Source of the DNA: Lophium mytilinum
Taxonomy: Eukaryota; Ascomycota; Dothideomycetes; Mytilinidiales; Mytilinidiaceae
Reading direction: 5' to 3'
NCBI GenBank assembly: GCA_010093605.1
Contig: MU004190.1
Span: 1,222,231 to 1,286,230 of the forward strand
Length of the DNA: 64,000 nt
The stretch's first letter is position 1, and each line of letters opens with the position of its first letter. Shown here in pieces: positions 20,835 to 31,670 of this stretch. The translations under genes and the position numbers were made by a program. The notes beneath the pieces are model-generated. The model ran no database searches, was not told where the DNA came from, and saw only the letters and a list, made by a program, of their open reading frames with translations.

Positions 20835-22013
20835 GTTGTGTTTTGGGGTTGAGGGTTGGAGTCAAAGAAATGGATTGGGAGGTTGAGGTGAGATTGCGAT
20901 CAGATTTTGATGAGTGGAATATGGAAGAGCTTCAAGAACTGGTGTTCGAGGGGATCATTTAAACAACCTTAAGGACTAGATCTTATATGGCCTTTCAGAT
21001 TGGGGTCAGGAGAGCTGACTCCGACCTCCAATATAGCTCTTATGCAGCATGGGCGTGATACTTGGCAGTGCATGCATACGACACGAAAATTTGCCCTAAG
21101 CGGCAACCGAAAAAACAAGACGTAATTTCAGGTTACTCAAGTAGGCAGGAGATTGGGATGCTATCCATGCATTTGCGGGGTTCTTGGCCGCATGAACGTT
21201 GGTCATAAGATAGATAAACTCCACTATTGTTCTTCAAACCACGGTGATACTTCATTATTAATAATATAGGAGATTCTTTGTTCAAATACTCCTACCAACT
21301 TTCATTTGATGTAACTCTTTGAACGAAATCAGCTATGGTTTTGTGATCGCATTTGTGATCGCATTTGCGTTCTAGTTAGATAGCGGGGCGGGAGCGTTTC
21401 GCTTGACGACAATCTTATCCGTCTACTCCATCCTCAACTAGAAAGCAGCTTCCAGCCAATACACCATCATTGGCATATTTCAAGCATCACAGAGTGTTTC
21501 TTTCTAATCCTTTGTCCTAGATAAACTGGCACGTGAACTGTCACTGTAGGCTCTGACGTAGCGGTAAAGTCTGGCACGCGCTGCAGAGGAACCGCTCCTG
21601 GGGGCAGTATCAAGAACTTCTTCCATCAAATCCGTTCCGTTTCGCCTCCCTCATATTTTCCTCTGTCCAATTCAATACCAGAACAAAGACTTATAGCCTC
21701 TGCTCAGTATCGTAGTCGCAACTTGATCTGTTTTTAATTGTCTATAAATTGTGCACATCTTCTCACTGGTAACTTTGCTCAACATCAGATTGCGATGAAT
21801 ACCCCACTAAATAAAGAGAAGGGCTAGTTTCAACATCTTTCAGACAACCTACCCGGTGTATTTTTCGTATCCGCTTGGTCCGCTTTTATTGCCAAAGGTG
21901 CCCCAAAACGCTCTCAAGCCTTCTTGAAGAAGAGGGATAGAAAGTTCAATTATTTGGAGCATTCATTCGCTTTCAGGATCACCTCAGACGACTCCATCTA
22001 GATTGTCCTTACC
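20835..22013. other. Divergent intergenic region
   Basis: 1.18 kb between two divergent starts. Contains a short tandem repeat (two units of TGTGATCGCATT at about 21342-21365). CT-rich stretches precede the oxygenase start. No gene, RNA or larger repeat seen. Confidence 0.5.
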
Positions 22014-23106
22014 ATGGATGCCGAAAAACTCGCATCCGCACTCCCAACCATCGATCTATCTTCTTTCTTCGACCCTAACTCCTCCAGAAAAGAGCGAGAA
22101 TCCACCGCCCGCGCCATCGACTCCGCGTGCACCGAATTTGGCTTTTTTTACCTCACCGGACACGGCATTCCCTCAACCACTACTGAACGCGTCCTCTCCC
22201 TCGCGCGCGAATTCTTCTCTCTCCCCAAAGCCGAGAAAGAGAAAATCGCTCGCGCTAAAGATGGATTCCGCGGCTACCAGGGCCTCGGCGAGAACGTTAC
22301 CCTCAATGCTCGCGATATGCATGAGGCCGTGGACCTGTATCGCGAAGTCAGCACGATCAATGGACCGCGACCGCCATTCGAAGCGCTGCAGGGCATAAAT
22401 CCATGGCCCAAAGAACCCAAAGAACTTAAAGCCTTCTACGATTCCTACATCCAGGAATGCATGAAAGTCTGCAGCACCCTACTCGGCGCAATGGGCGTAG
22501 CCCTCGACCTCAACCCAACCTCGAACGCAGATGCCCCTGCTAGCACAGAGGATGACGATGTCTTTGTTCGCAACTCGACGAACTCGTTCTGGATCATGCG
22601 TATGATTGGGTATCCACCGTTAGCAAAGCCCCTGAGCCCAGAAAACGGAAATGAAGAGAGCGTGAAAGAGTTCTCCTGTGGCGAGCACTCGGACTACGGC
22701 TGCCTGACCCTTCTCCTCGCCGACCCGACCAAAAACGCGCTTCAAGTCCGGCTCAAATCCGGTGGCTACTTGAATGTTGACCCAGTTCCAGGCGCTTTTG
22801 TCGTGAATATCGGGGATATGGTCGAGCGGTGGACGAATGGACAGTGGCATTCCGTAAGGCACCGGGTGATCCATCGCGGAGAGGGGTATCGCGTCAGCGT
22901 GCCGTTTTTCTATGAACCGAATTGGGATGCGGTGGTCAAGCCATTGAAGATGTGTGTGGAGAGAGGTGGAGGCGTGGCGAAGTACGAGGAGGTTATGTAC
23001 GGGGACCATTTGATGGGGAAGCTACATAACAACTTTTATAGTAAGGTCTTTGGAGAGGAGGAGAGAGGTTCTATTACTAACATTAATACCAGGTGGTGGG
23101 AATTAA
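22014..23106 (+). CDS. 2-oxoglutarate/Fe(II)-dependent oxygenase (isopenicillin N synthase-like fold)
   Basis: Exon 1 is 22014..23040 and exon 2 is 23093..23106. The 52-bp intron has donor GTAAGG, a perfect TACTAAC branch site and acceptor CCAG. The result is 346 residues ending NNFYSGGN; reading through the intron would add a Trp/Gly-rich tail unlike the family. The N-terminal DIOX_N part holds PTIDLSSF and GFFYLTGHGIP. The catalytic barrel has the iron triad H225-x-D227 (GEHSDYGCLTLL) and H283 (WHSVRHRV), and the 2-oxoglutarate pair R293-x-S295 (YRVSVPFF). Such enzymes hydroxylate, desaturate or cyclise small molecules; substrate unknown. Cytosolic, no signal peptide. No biosynthetic cluster surrounds it, so a primary or detoxifying role is as likely as secondary metabolism. 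Confidence 0.92.
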
Positions 23107-24278
23107 GATGGATGGTTTGGGGTGGTAGTGGTTGGAGTGGGAGCTGGGGTTGCATCAGATGGTAGAGTGTTCGCCAGTATGCGAACTGCTTGAGACCTTG
23201 TAGATAAAGGAAGTGACGGGAAGTGCCAGGAAGTAACAGGATTCTCTAGGACGTCAGTGCTCAGTGCTGAACCACAGCTCAGTGTCCTCTCTGCTATCCT
23301 CAATATCTAATCAGAATCCACATCCCCCTAACATAGCACACTCTTTCCACTCTCCTCGACCCTAAGCCCCCTCTGCGACACCTCAGAAGAAGCTCTCATT
23401 ACCCCAGCAATCTACCTACCACCAAGACAACGGTAGCGACCTGAACCATCAATGCACCAGATACGCCTAACGAATCGTCGATATCCGACCTCCGCCACAC
23501 CTTTCCATCACGACTCAGCAACCGCTGTCACATCCCGCTTCTCCCCGATCGACTCGCGAAGCTCAGGTCCAGAAACAAGCTCGAGGGCCTCGCCGTGCCC
23601 AGAACAGATCAACAAGATCGTCAGCGGGAGGACCCAGCTGACATGTCTATCGATGTCTCGTTAGTTCTTGCATGTAGTGCGGGAGGGACGCAGGTGCCCT
23701 GTGGTCTATGCATTCGCTGGAAGGGGTAGAACAGGAGGACGATGTGAGACATGCCTCATCACTTCATCTCTCTAACAGTTTCAGAGGCGATGAAAGCGAC
23801 CTCCTTTGGAGCATCCTCATTCATCCTAGATACTGTTAGACTTTCTAAGGTGTACCTATCTCGTAACACTCCATACTATATATTCCATAGCCCCAACCCA
23901 ACCGCGCCCTACCGGAATCCTTACCAAACCCAAACTTCCCCAGAGCCGCTAACACACACCTGTTACCTATCGTATTCGGCACCGCGCCGCAACTCCGACA
24001 CGACTAAGCTCATCCGCCGCCTCGCTTAGGCACATGTAGAGTACAGCAACAAGCCACAAGTCTATTCCCACCCGTTCATCACCCGCTTGTGGTAACCCCC
24101 ATAAGGTCCAAACGTCTATGCGCGATGTCAAGTTCCAAGCAGTGCAGACCTAACCGCCGCTTCAATCACTGCCTATTGGCTACTCCTCTCAGTAGTGTTA
24201 AGTGCAAGATTGGAGCCGCACAGCAATAAGTCTGTGTGCCGGGACGGGACACCAAGTACTGCATGTACATGTACCACC
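23107..24278. other. Intergenic between oxygenase and transposon
   Basis: About 1.2 kb, C-rich on the plus strand in its second half. The two longer open frames (about 23452-23664 and 23751-24029) show no family motif or splice continuity. They may be decayed gene remnants at the edge of the repeat block. Nothing callable. Confidence 0.45.
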
Positions 24279-24315
24279 TACGGAGGTGCTTTACAAAAGT
24301 TTTTGCCGCGCTAAA
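24279..24315 (+). repeat. Left TIR of the DNA transposon
   Basis: 37 bp, inverted match to 28232-28267 with a single-base length difference. Preceded by CCACC; the first two bases TA are likely the target duplication. Confidence 0.9.
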
Positions 24316-24824
24316 ATAGCGTAAAGCCACGGAAACGCCACCGGATAGGCGCTCGTGCCTTACAAGACACCTTACACCCGTTTTTTAGTGCACCAACGTC
24401 CTCCATGGCATCCTTAAGCCCTAATTTTAATTGTTTAAGGTTGCTAAGCCTTCTAAGTAAGGTAATATTACTTAATTCCTTAGTATTATACTTCTAATAT
24501 ATAATAGATCTTAGAATCGCTATTACTACCGCCCTTCTTCTCTCCTTATTAGTTCTCTTTTCTAGGCCCCTCTCCTCTAGCCTTACTACTACCGAATTAG
24601 TTAAAGGCGAAGCTTATATAGAAGCTATTAACTCTATAGAGTAGCTATAAGGTTATAGTAAAGTACTATAGAAAGCTAGTTAACTAAGTTAAGACTCTAG
24701 AGAGGGCTATATTTATATAAAATAGTAAGGCTATATAGTAGACTATATAAAATAGAAAGGCTAAGTAGCTATCTATATAGAAGAAGAACTCTACTATACT
24801 AAAGGCCCTATTTAATAGCCTAAT

Positions 24825-25015
24825 TATTATAGCTATATATTTAAGCACGCTATTATATAAGCTAAGCTATAGTAATATATTAGCCCGAGCTATATAAGTA
24901 GGCCTATAGCCTATAACTCTATCTTACGCCTCTATACCTCTATTTCTTTCTTAGCTTTATATTCTTATTACTTTTAAATATAAGCCTATTTTCTATATAT
25001 ATTTAAGCCCTAATA
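24825..25015 (+). repeat. 5' LTR
   Basis: 191 bp; differs from the 3' LTR at 26267 by six C/T or G/A changes. Both copies keep the rare word AAGCACGCTA. Confidence 0.8.
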
Positions 25016-26266
25016 TAATATAAAGCTTCTTCTAGAGGCTAGAAGTAAATAGGCCTTACCTTAATTTTCTAGTACCGCTAGACCTTAATAGCTTATAGAG
25101 CTACCTTTTAATTACCTTACTACTATAATACCTTATAACTATAATAGATTATAATAAGTAACTAAGCTAGTACTCTTTAGTAACCTAATTATACCTTATC
25201 TTTATATTTATTACTATAAGTAGTACTAAGTAGAACCCGTAGGGTACCTATAGAGTCCCTTATATATTTAACTACCTTAGCGCGCTATATAAGCCTAAAT
25301 AACTATTACCTATACTATACTACGGCCCGTAATAAAGATAAAGCTAGATAAAGAGCTTAGTAATATATTAGGCTAGAAAGAACTAGAAGAAACTTAATAT
25401 ATATATATAGCTTATTATAGCGCGTATATAGACTATTATAGTAAATAGAAATTAAGCCTTAAAAGAAAATAATAAGAAATTAACTCTTTTCCCCTTTTCT
25501 ATAATATTAAATACCTTATAATTCTTATAATTCTCTTAATAGACTATATCTATTAGCCTACTATTAAAGAAGCTATAGCTTTTATACTTAAAACTAATAA
25601 CTTATAACTCTATCTATTACTTATTTAAACGCCCTATATTAATTTCTATAAATTTAAATATTAATAGTCTATATATAAGCTACCTAGCTAGCTACTATTT
25701 TTAAAGCTACGGCCGTGCTATAGGCTACGCCTATCTATAGCTTAAGCCTTTTAATAATTTCTATTTAATTTCTATATTAAACGCCTACCTACGCCTATAA
25801 TCTATACCTATATCTATAACCTACGCCGTGCCTATAACTATGCCTATGCCTGCGTACGTAATACTATATTAGCTGTAATTCTTACTATAATTATAATAAT
25901 AAAAGAAAATATAGTATACTATATAGCTCTAGCTTTATCTAGCTCTATTATAGCTAGTACTATAATTACTATATAGTAGTATATATATAATTACGCTAGA
26001 AATTAGTATATAGTTTAGCTATATATTAAAAATAATACTAATTATTAATTTAGCCCCTTTATAAGCTATAAGCTATAAGCCTTACTACTTAATATTAATT
26101 TAAATACATTTAACTTACCTATCTTACCTAGTATAATAATACTACGGCTACTAGGCCTATATAAATAGAAGGGAGGACTTCTAGATTTATATATAATTAC
26201 GGTTTATTATAGCTAGATACCTAGCTAGAAGAAGAGAAAGAGGGGCTTCTTTAAAGAGGGGAGATA

Positions 26267-26457
26267 TATTATAGCTATATATTTAAGCACGCTATTATAT
26301 AAGCTAAGCTATAATAATATATTAGCCTAAGCTATATAAGTAGGCCTATAGCCTATAACTCTATCTTACGCCTCTATACCTTTATTTCTTTCTTAGCTTT
26401 ATATTCTTATTACTCTTAAATATAAGCCTATTTTCTATATATATTTAAGCTCTAATA
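26267..26457 (+). repeat. 3' LTR
   Basis: 191 bp, at a constant offset of 1442 bp from the 5' LTR; followed by the CTAAT duplication. Confidence 0.8.
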
Positions 26458-28231
26458 CTAATTATATAGATTTAGTATAGATTATATCTATATAAATATA
26501 TTAAGTTATAGCCGCTATTTTTTAAGCTATTTAAGTAGCCGTCTTAAAGCTAATAGCTTAGGTACTAGTTCTTATAGGCCTACTACCTATTTTTAATACC
26601 TAGCCTATTTTAAAAATAGACGGCCTACCTATAGCCTCTTTTTTATTAGCCTTCTTATATTATTATAGCTACTACTTCTACTTTAGAGGTATTAGTAATA
26701 TAGGCTATAGTATTAATTTCTTATTAAGATTCTTCTTATTAGTATTAATATTAATCTAGCTATCTAGAGTCTATAGGTAGTAAGGTTTCTTATTAGTACC
26801 CTCTCTATATTTATTACCCCTATTTAATTTAATAATCTTTTTAATAGTGCGCAGTATTTTTTTAATTTAGGCCTAATATCTCTATTATTCTATTTCTTTC
26901 TAAGCGCCTCTCTATATTCTCTCTACTAGCGCGCTATTCTTAGGGGTACCTTTTCTAGTAGTAACACGCTTTAAATAGGGCTAGGCCGGCTTAATTATAT
27001 TAAGATCTAGTAAATTACCTATTTAAAGAAGCTAGATAATATATATAGTATTATAGATCTTAGCCTAGTAATAATATATATATACTAGAGCCTTATCTTT
27101 CTATATAATAGTATTTAGATAAAATCTAGCATATTTAATAGTAAAAAAAATAAGTAGAGGCTTAAAAATATAGATTATATACTAGTACTAATTAACGCCT
27201 TTACCTACGCCTTTTATAAGCTTTCTAGTCTCTTTAGTAAACTTCTATTAAGGTTTCTTACTACTATATAAGTGTATAATTCTAAGGTATAATATAGAAT
27301 TAATTAATTTCTACTTAAACTTAGCCTATTTCTCTATTAAATTATTAAGATCTTAAAGCTCTACTATTATAGCTTTATACTCTTAAGTAGTTTCTAGGTA
27401 CTAGATATAGTATAGTTTTTTCCTCTTATAAAAGAAGTAGCCCTAGAATATAAACTCTTAATAGCCCTTTTATCTCTCTCTTATTATACTCTTTAAGAAC
27501 CTCTTTTTAAGTATATACTAGATTTAATACCCGCCGTAATAGTATTTAATAATAATAGAAGTTTTATTACTCTAAATAATATCTTTCTATTTCTCTAGTA
27601 TTTAATTTTAGTACTCTAGATACTATTTAAGGTACTTTACCTTTATATACTTTATAAGGCCTAGCTTATATATTAGCTTAGTCTTTTTTATATAAAGATA
27701 ATAGTAGTAGAGAATCCTTTAAATTATTATATTTAATACGCCTATAGCCTTAGTAAGCTATAAGGTATTTATCTCTCTACTAGTATAGCTTTTAGTAATA
27801 AGGTTATAAATCTTACTAATCTTTCTAGGCGTTTAAATAGTAGGCCGGCTATTATAAGGGGTATTCTATATATATATATTAAAAACTTTTAGTAATAAAG
27901 AGCTAAATTCTTAGTTAATTACCTTTTTCTATAGTATATAAATAGTGCACTCTATTATATCTATAGTAGTAATAATTTAGATATTTATTTAGCTATAGGC
28001 CTTTATTATAAGGGCCTACGCCCTAGTAGTAATATTATATATTAATCTAGTATTAATATTTAAATTTTTAATAAAGTTTTATATATATCTATCTATATAG
28101 AAAGCGTAGTATATTTCTAATAGAGTAGTAAAGTTAGTATAAGCCGGTAGAAATTGCGCCAAGAAGCGAGGCCCGAGGTGGCGCCAGCCAATACGAGGTG
28201 GCGTACAGGCCCCCCCTGTCTAGCGTCCTTC

Positions 28232-28267
28232 TTAGCGCGGCAAAAACTTTTGTAAAGCACCTCCGTA
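28232..28267 (-). repeat. Right TIR of the DNA transposon
   Basis: 36 bp, inverted match to the left end. The adjoining interior (about 28140-28231) is GC-rich and not RIP-mutated, with a GAGGTGGCG motif occurring twice. Confidence 0.9.
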
Positions 28268-28868
28268 CGTATGAAGGTACCTAGTCCATGCACCTACAAA
28301 CTTAATTCCCCACCCACCCAAATAGTGAATCATCGGCAGGGGCCGAGGACTAGCAAAGCTCGGCCGACTAGACTAAAGAAGCCCGTGGTCGGGGCTAGGG
28401 AAGGACGGAAGCTCGTTATCTGGTACCGCGCGGGCGGGCCGGGTAGCCTATTGTTGTCAGGGCGCACCCAGGCGTAAAGAGGCGAGGAGAGGGGCGAGGG
28501 CGGTAGGGCCGATAGGAGGAATTGGATCAGGGTGCGGCAAGGGAGGGTCGGGATGGTCCGTCCGGTGGTGTGAAGGAGGCGAGGATGGAAGTTTAGGTAT
28601 TTTGGGGAGGTGGCCAAAACTTCATAGTACGTTGATTTTATGCATGTGTAGAGTAGAGCGCGTTCAAATAGTCATAAAAAAGGCGGATATATTGCGATCC
28701 CATCTCAATCCCCCTTCTATATCTCTCACCATGTCGTCGTGTATTAAATAGAATTTATAATGCATTGCAAGGAAAACTCAAACGCCCGGCCCAAAATTCC
28801 GCAGAATAAGCCGCCCTGGATATCAATCATGCACGCACAACATCACACTCCAACCCCCTTTCCCTAAC
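28268..28868. other. Intergenic, right of transposon
   Basis: 600 bp, GC-rich at first. An open frame on the minus strand (28330-28617) shows no motif and was not called. Nothing else seen. Confidence 0.45.
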
Positions 28869-30255
28869 CTAAAAGTCAGGCTTGTCCATCGACCGCCGAC
28901 TACTCCGCTCCTCATCCTGACTCCGTCTCTCACTCGCCACCGTTACCGTGACCTCTTGCAGAATTCCGTGGTAGCTCTGGTAGATATGCTCCTGGCTCTC
29001 ATTGTCCTCGGGCCCGGTCGCCCGCACGCTCGTGGTCCCATTGGTCGCCCACTTCGACCCCAATCCAGTCCCAGTCCCGCTCTTGTTGTGCGAAATACTC
29101 CCGAGAGGTACGGAATTTTGCTTCGTCTGACGAGATTTGGAGCCGTACTTTGTAGGGCCAGATACGTTGTAAGAAGAGCCGAGGAGGGTGGGGACGTAGC
29201 GGCGGAGGAAGGCCTTGAAGGCGGGCGCGCAGGCGATGAAGATGGCCGTATGGAGTTCCACTATGGACCAATTGAGGGGGCTGACGAGGTCTACGGTGCC
29301 ATTGGTGGAGTGGATTATGGTTTTGAGGGTTGCGAGGCGAACGATGCTGGCAACGCAGACTCTGAGGGGAAGTTAGTACCAGTTTTCATTAAGAGATAGA
29401 GATGATTGGGAGTAAAATGCAGTGAGTGCAAGGGAGTATTGAACGTTGGAAGGATCAAGGACGGTGGGGCAACGTACAAACTACCAAGTCCAAAGAGCCC
29501 GCACAAGCTCATACGCTGTCGGATGGGCATGTGCAAGCCCCAGAGGAACCGCATCGGTAGCAGAAGAATGCCAACGTCCGTGAGGATGTTCAAAGCCGCG
29601 TTGGCGTAGTAGAAATCGATTACTTGGAAACAATGGCCCTTTTGGGTCGGGTTCCAAAGCATAGAAAGCGGTATACATTGGACAAGTACGGCCACGATAC
29701 TGCCGATTCCGAAGCCGGTAACGACAAACATGGCTACGTACACCATGATGAGAAAGCTCCGTTCTGGTGAGAGTCGGGTGTAGAAAGTCAAGAGCGAAAG
29801 TTTGATGAACATAGCAGAGAAGCTGTACGACACCGAAGATGTGAGGGTGAGCTAAACGTCGTCAGTGTGTTGGACTGTGATACTAGCCACGGAGTATACC
29901 TTCTGATAGGGTGCGACTTCTTGAGGCAACTGGTCTTTAATGGGGCTTCCCAGGCCATACTTGATCGCTTCAAATTGTCAGCATATCAAGAGTCGTAAGG
30001 GATGCTAGAATGAATATACCTCCTATAGGAGTAGCTGAACAGAGGATTGCAAATATCTGAAGATATATAAGCCTGGATCACGTCGATTATGGCACAGAGA
30101 CATACCGCTGCAATGCATATCAAGTAGTCGTCAGGCCCCATGTTCTTCATAAAGACTAGTCGCGTAAAGAGCCTGCATGCAATACAAAGAACTGTGATCG
30201 ACATGAACACCGCGGACAGGATGAGGAGCCCTTCTGCCGCCATCGTGAAGTGCAA
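28869..30255 (-). CDS. Fungal rhodopsin-like seven-helix membrane protein (PTH11/SAT4-type family)
   Basis: Exons read from the 5' end: exon 1 from 30255 (or the second ATG at 30243) to about 30105-30100; a probable micro-exon 30034..30020; 29967..29900; 29851..29478; 29361..28869. The last three are firm: 374 nt and 493 nt, with junctions giving LTLTSSVSYSFSAMFIKLSL and GSLVCVASIVRLATL. Features of the family are MGPDDYLI after TM1, KYGLG after TM2, FTYTRLSP-like loop, QCIPLSMLWNP, and the NILTDVGILLLPM helix. The last exon ends TM7 and a Ser-rich cytosolic tail of about 110 residues. Members are plasma-membrane proteins with receptor-like topology; some (PTH11) sense surfaces, others sit in metabolite clusters. 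Role here unknown. Exon 1-3 junctions are uncertain. Confidence 0.8.
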
Positions 30256-31670
30256 TGGGATCGTGGTAAGCGAAAGACGGCGATCAGAATGAATTGAGAC
30301 AAAGAGTGAACAGAGCTGGCAGCAGGTCTACCCATATCAAGTACTTATCTGCAAGGAATGCATGCCATTAATCGCGTCACCAGCGTCCCTTTCCTCTGGG
30401 ACGTGCCAAGTGACATGGAAGCAAGAGATTTCGATGCTGGACCCTGTAATTAGGTTTAGGGAAGGCTACATCCGGAATTTTAGGGTGCGCATCCAAGGGC
30501 TACTGGGTTCGGGGAAGACGGTTCCTCGTGTGCTCCATGGCATCGAAGCTCCCCTACGGCGTTGCAGCAACGCCTATCCGAACCACGCAGGCGTGGCTGG
30601 AGCAGCTTGCTGTGATTTGAGTACGGTAACGAGGCGCCGGGGATGAAGAATGCATACTTTCGTCCGCCAGCAGTGGGCGTCGCTAGTGCAGTACAGGATG
30701 CCACTGCTACGGCTCGTAGGACCCTGTTGACCCCAGATCTCCCCTCTCTCCCCCAGACATGACTAGCGCATGGGTGCTCTGCCGTGTGGGCGTTCTGGGG
30801 GCGCCCCGGAAAACCAATCCCAAGCGCACTCTGGCAAGTCGCTTGACTCGACAATCGGGCCGATCTTGCGCATTTACGGGAATAGCCGACAGTCTGTTCA
30901 CGCCATGTGAAACGCTTTGCGCTCCTGCAACCCCTGTGCCTGATCCCGCGATTTGCAGTGATGTGAGCGTGGGTTGAGCGATTTGAACCGGAAAAAGGAC
31001 TGATAGTCCACAACTTTGGCCACGGCTTGGGTGCCCTGTGCGGAATAGCGTGATACACAACAAAAGTCAAAAACTGCCCAGACGGCTCGTCTCACCTTAC
31101 GCAAGTCTAGTCATACATACGAGCTGCTTTCAATATTTGCACTTTCCAAGCTCTTCACTGCCACAGCTCTGCTCAGCATTTCAACGCGGTAGAAACATGA
31201 TCAAAAGAGGAAAAAGGCAGACGACGCATAATATCTGTATTCGTACACTAAACAACAGGAAAGATAAGGTATATGGTGTATAACTCGTTGGTGCTAAGCA
31301 TGGGGTCGTGAAAGCATGAGCTCAGAGCTCTGATGGCGAAGTGCGCATCAGTTTCATTGTTACGAAAGGAACGGCCCGTTGAAAAGCTAAAGGTCCGCCA
31401 ACGGCCTCAAACCGTTGATCGTCATGCGTTTTCGACGCGATGCGATCTTGCCAGAGATAGCCACCTCTTGATGGCCGAAGCCGTCAAGGAGTATGGCGGA
31501 GCGCGGCGTGGTCCCTCTGAGTATGAGCCGAAATCTACGACGGTAGGGTGGCCCAGCGAAATTTCGGATCGCGCAATATGGTGAACCGACATCGGGGTCG
31601 AATCTTCCAAAGGAGCAACAGTGGCAGCACCAGGTCTGCCCTAAAGCTCAAATAAACCGGAAAAAAGTCT
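30256..31670. other. Intergenic, no supported gene
   Basis: 1.4 kb. Overlapping open frames at 30480-31104 on the minus strand and several on the plus strand have Arg/Cys/His-rich, non-protein-like composition and no splice support. The left part is the upstream region of the membrane-protein gene. Confidence 0.45.

Larger units (their letters stand above)
24825..26457 (+). mobile_element. Short non-autonomous LTR retroelement nested in the DNA transposon
   Basis: 1633 bp. LTRs at 24825-25015 and 26267-26457 (191 bp each) are identical except for six transitions. The flanks carry the same 5-bp target duplication, CTAAT, at 24820-24824 and 26458-26462. The LTR ends read TA...TA, as expected if canonical TG...CA ends were hit by RIP. 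A purine-rich tract (about 26227-26266, ending AAAGAGGGGAGATA) sits directly before the 3' LTR, fitting a polypurine tract and fixing the plus orientation. The 1.25-kb interior is too short and too mutated for gag-pol, so a TRIM or internally deleted element is likely. The primer-binding site cannot be recognised after mutation. Confidence 0.8.
24279..28267. mobile_element. RIP-mutated TIR DNA transposon (Tc1/mariner-like) with nested insertion
   Basis: Terminal inverted repeats of 36-37 bp (24279-24315 and 28232-28267) match except for one T in a T run. They start TACGGAGGTGC and end GCCGCGCTAA. TA dinucleotides at both ends suit the TA target duplication of the Tc1/mariner superfamily (Fot1/pogo class in fungi). 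Total 3989 bp; subtracting the 1.6-kb nested LTR element leaves about 2.35 kb, a normal Fot1-type size. The interior has no open frame and is built of TA, CTA and TAG words with CpA/TpG almost absent, as RIP produces. The outer 100-140 bp at each end keep normal composition. No transposase motif can be read. Orientation of the lost gene is unknown. Confidence 0.8.

Noticed and set aside
24421-28140. CRISPR-like or satellite reading of repeated TA words
   Set aside because: The repetition is low-complexity TA/CTA/TAG wording from RIP; no direct repeats with regular spacers, and the organism is a fungus.
30034-30105. A single 70-bp intron starting at the GTATGT near 30100 in the rhodopsin-like gene
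   Set aside because: It leaves the next segment in a frame with a stop codon; a phase-1 donor a few bases further keeps the frame, so the exact site was left open.
28869-30255. Reading the membrane protein as a microbial (retinal-binding) opsin
   Set aside because: No Lys-containing seventh-helix retinal motif was seen; the DDYL and YGLG landmarks match the fungal PTH11/SAT4-type family instead.
30480-31104. Overlapping minus-strand open frames of up to 196 codons
   Set aside because: Arg/Cys/His-rich translation with no motif, two overlapping frames of similar length, no splice continuity; typical chance frames in GC-rich intergenic DNA.
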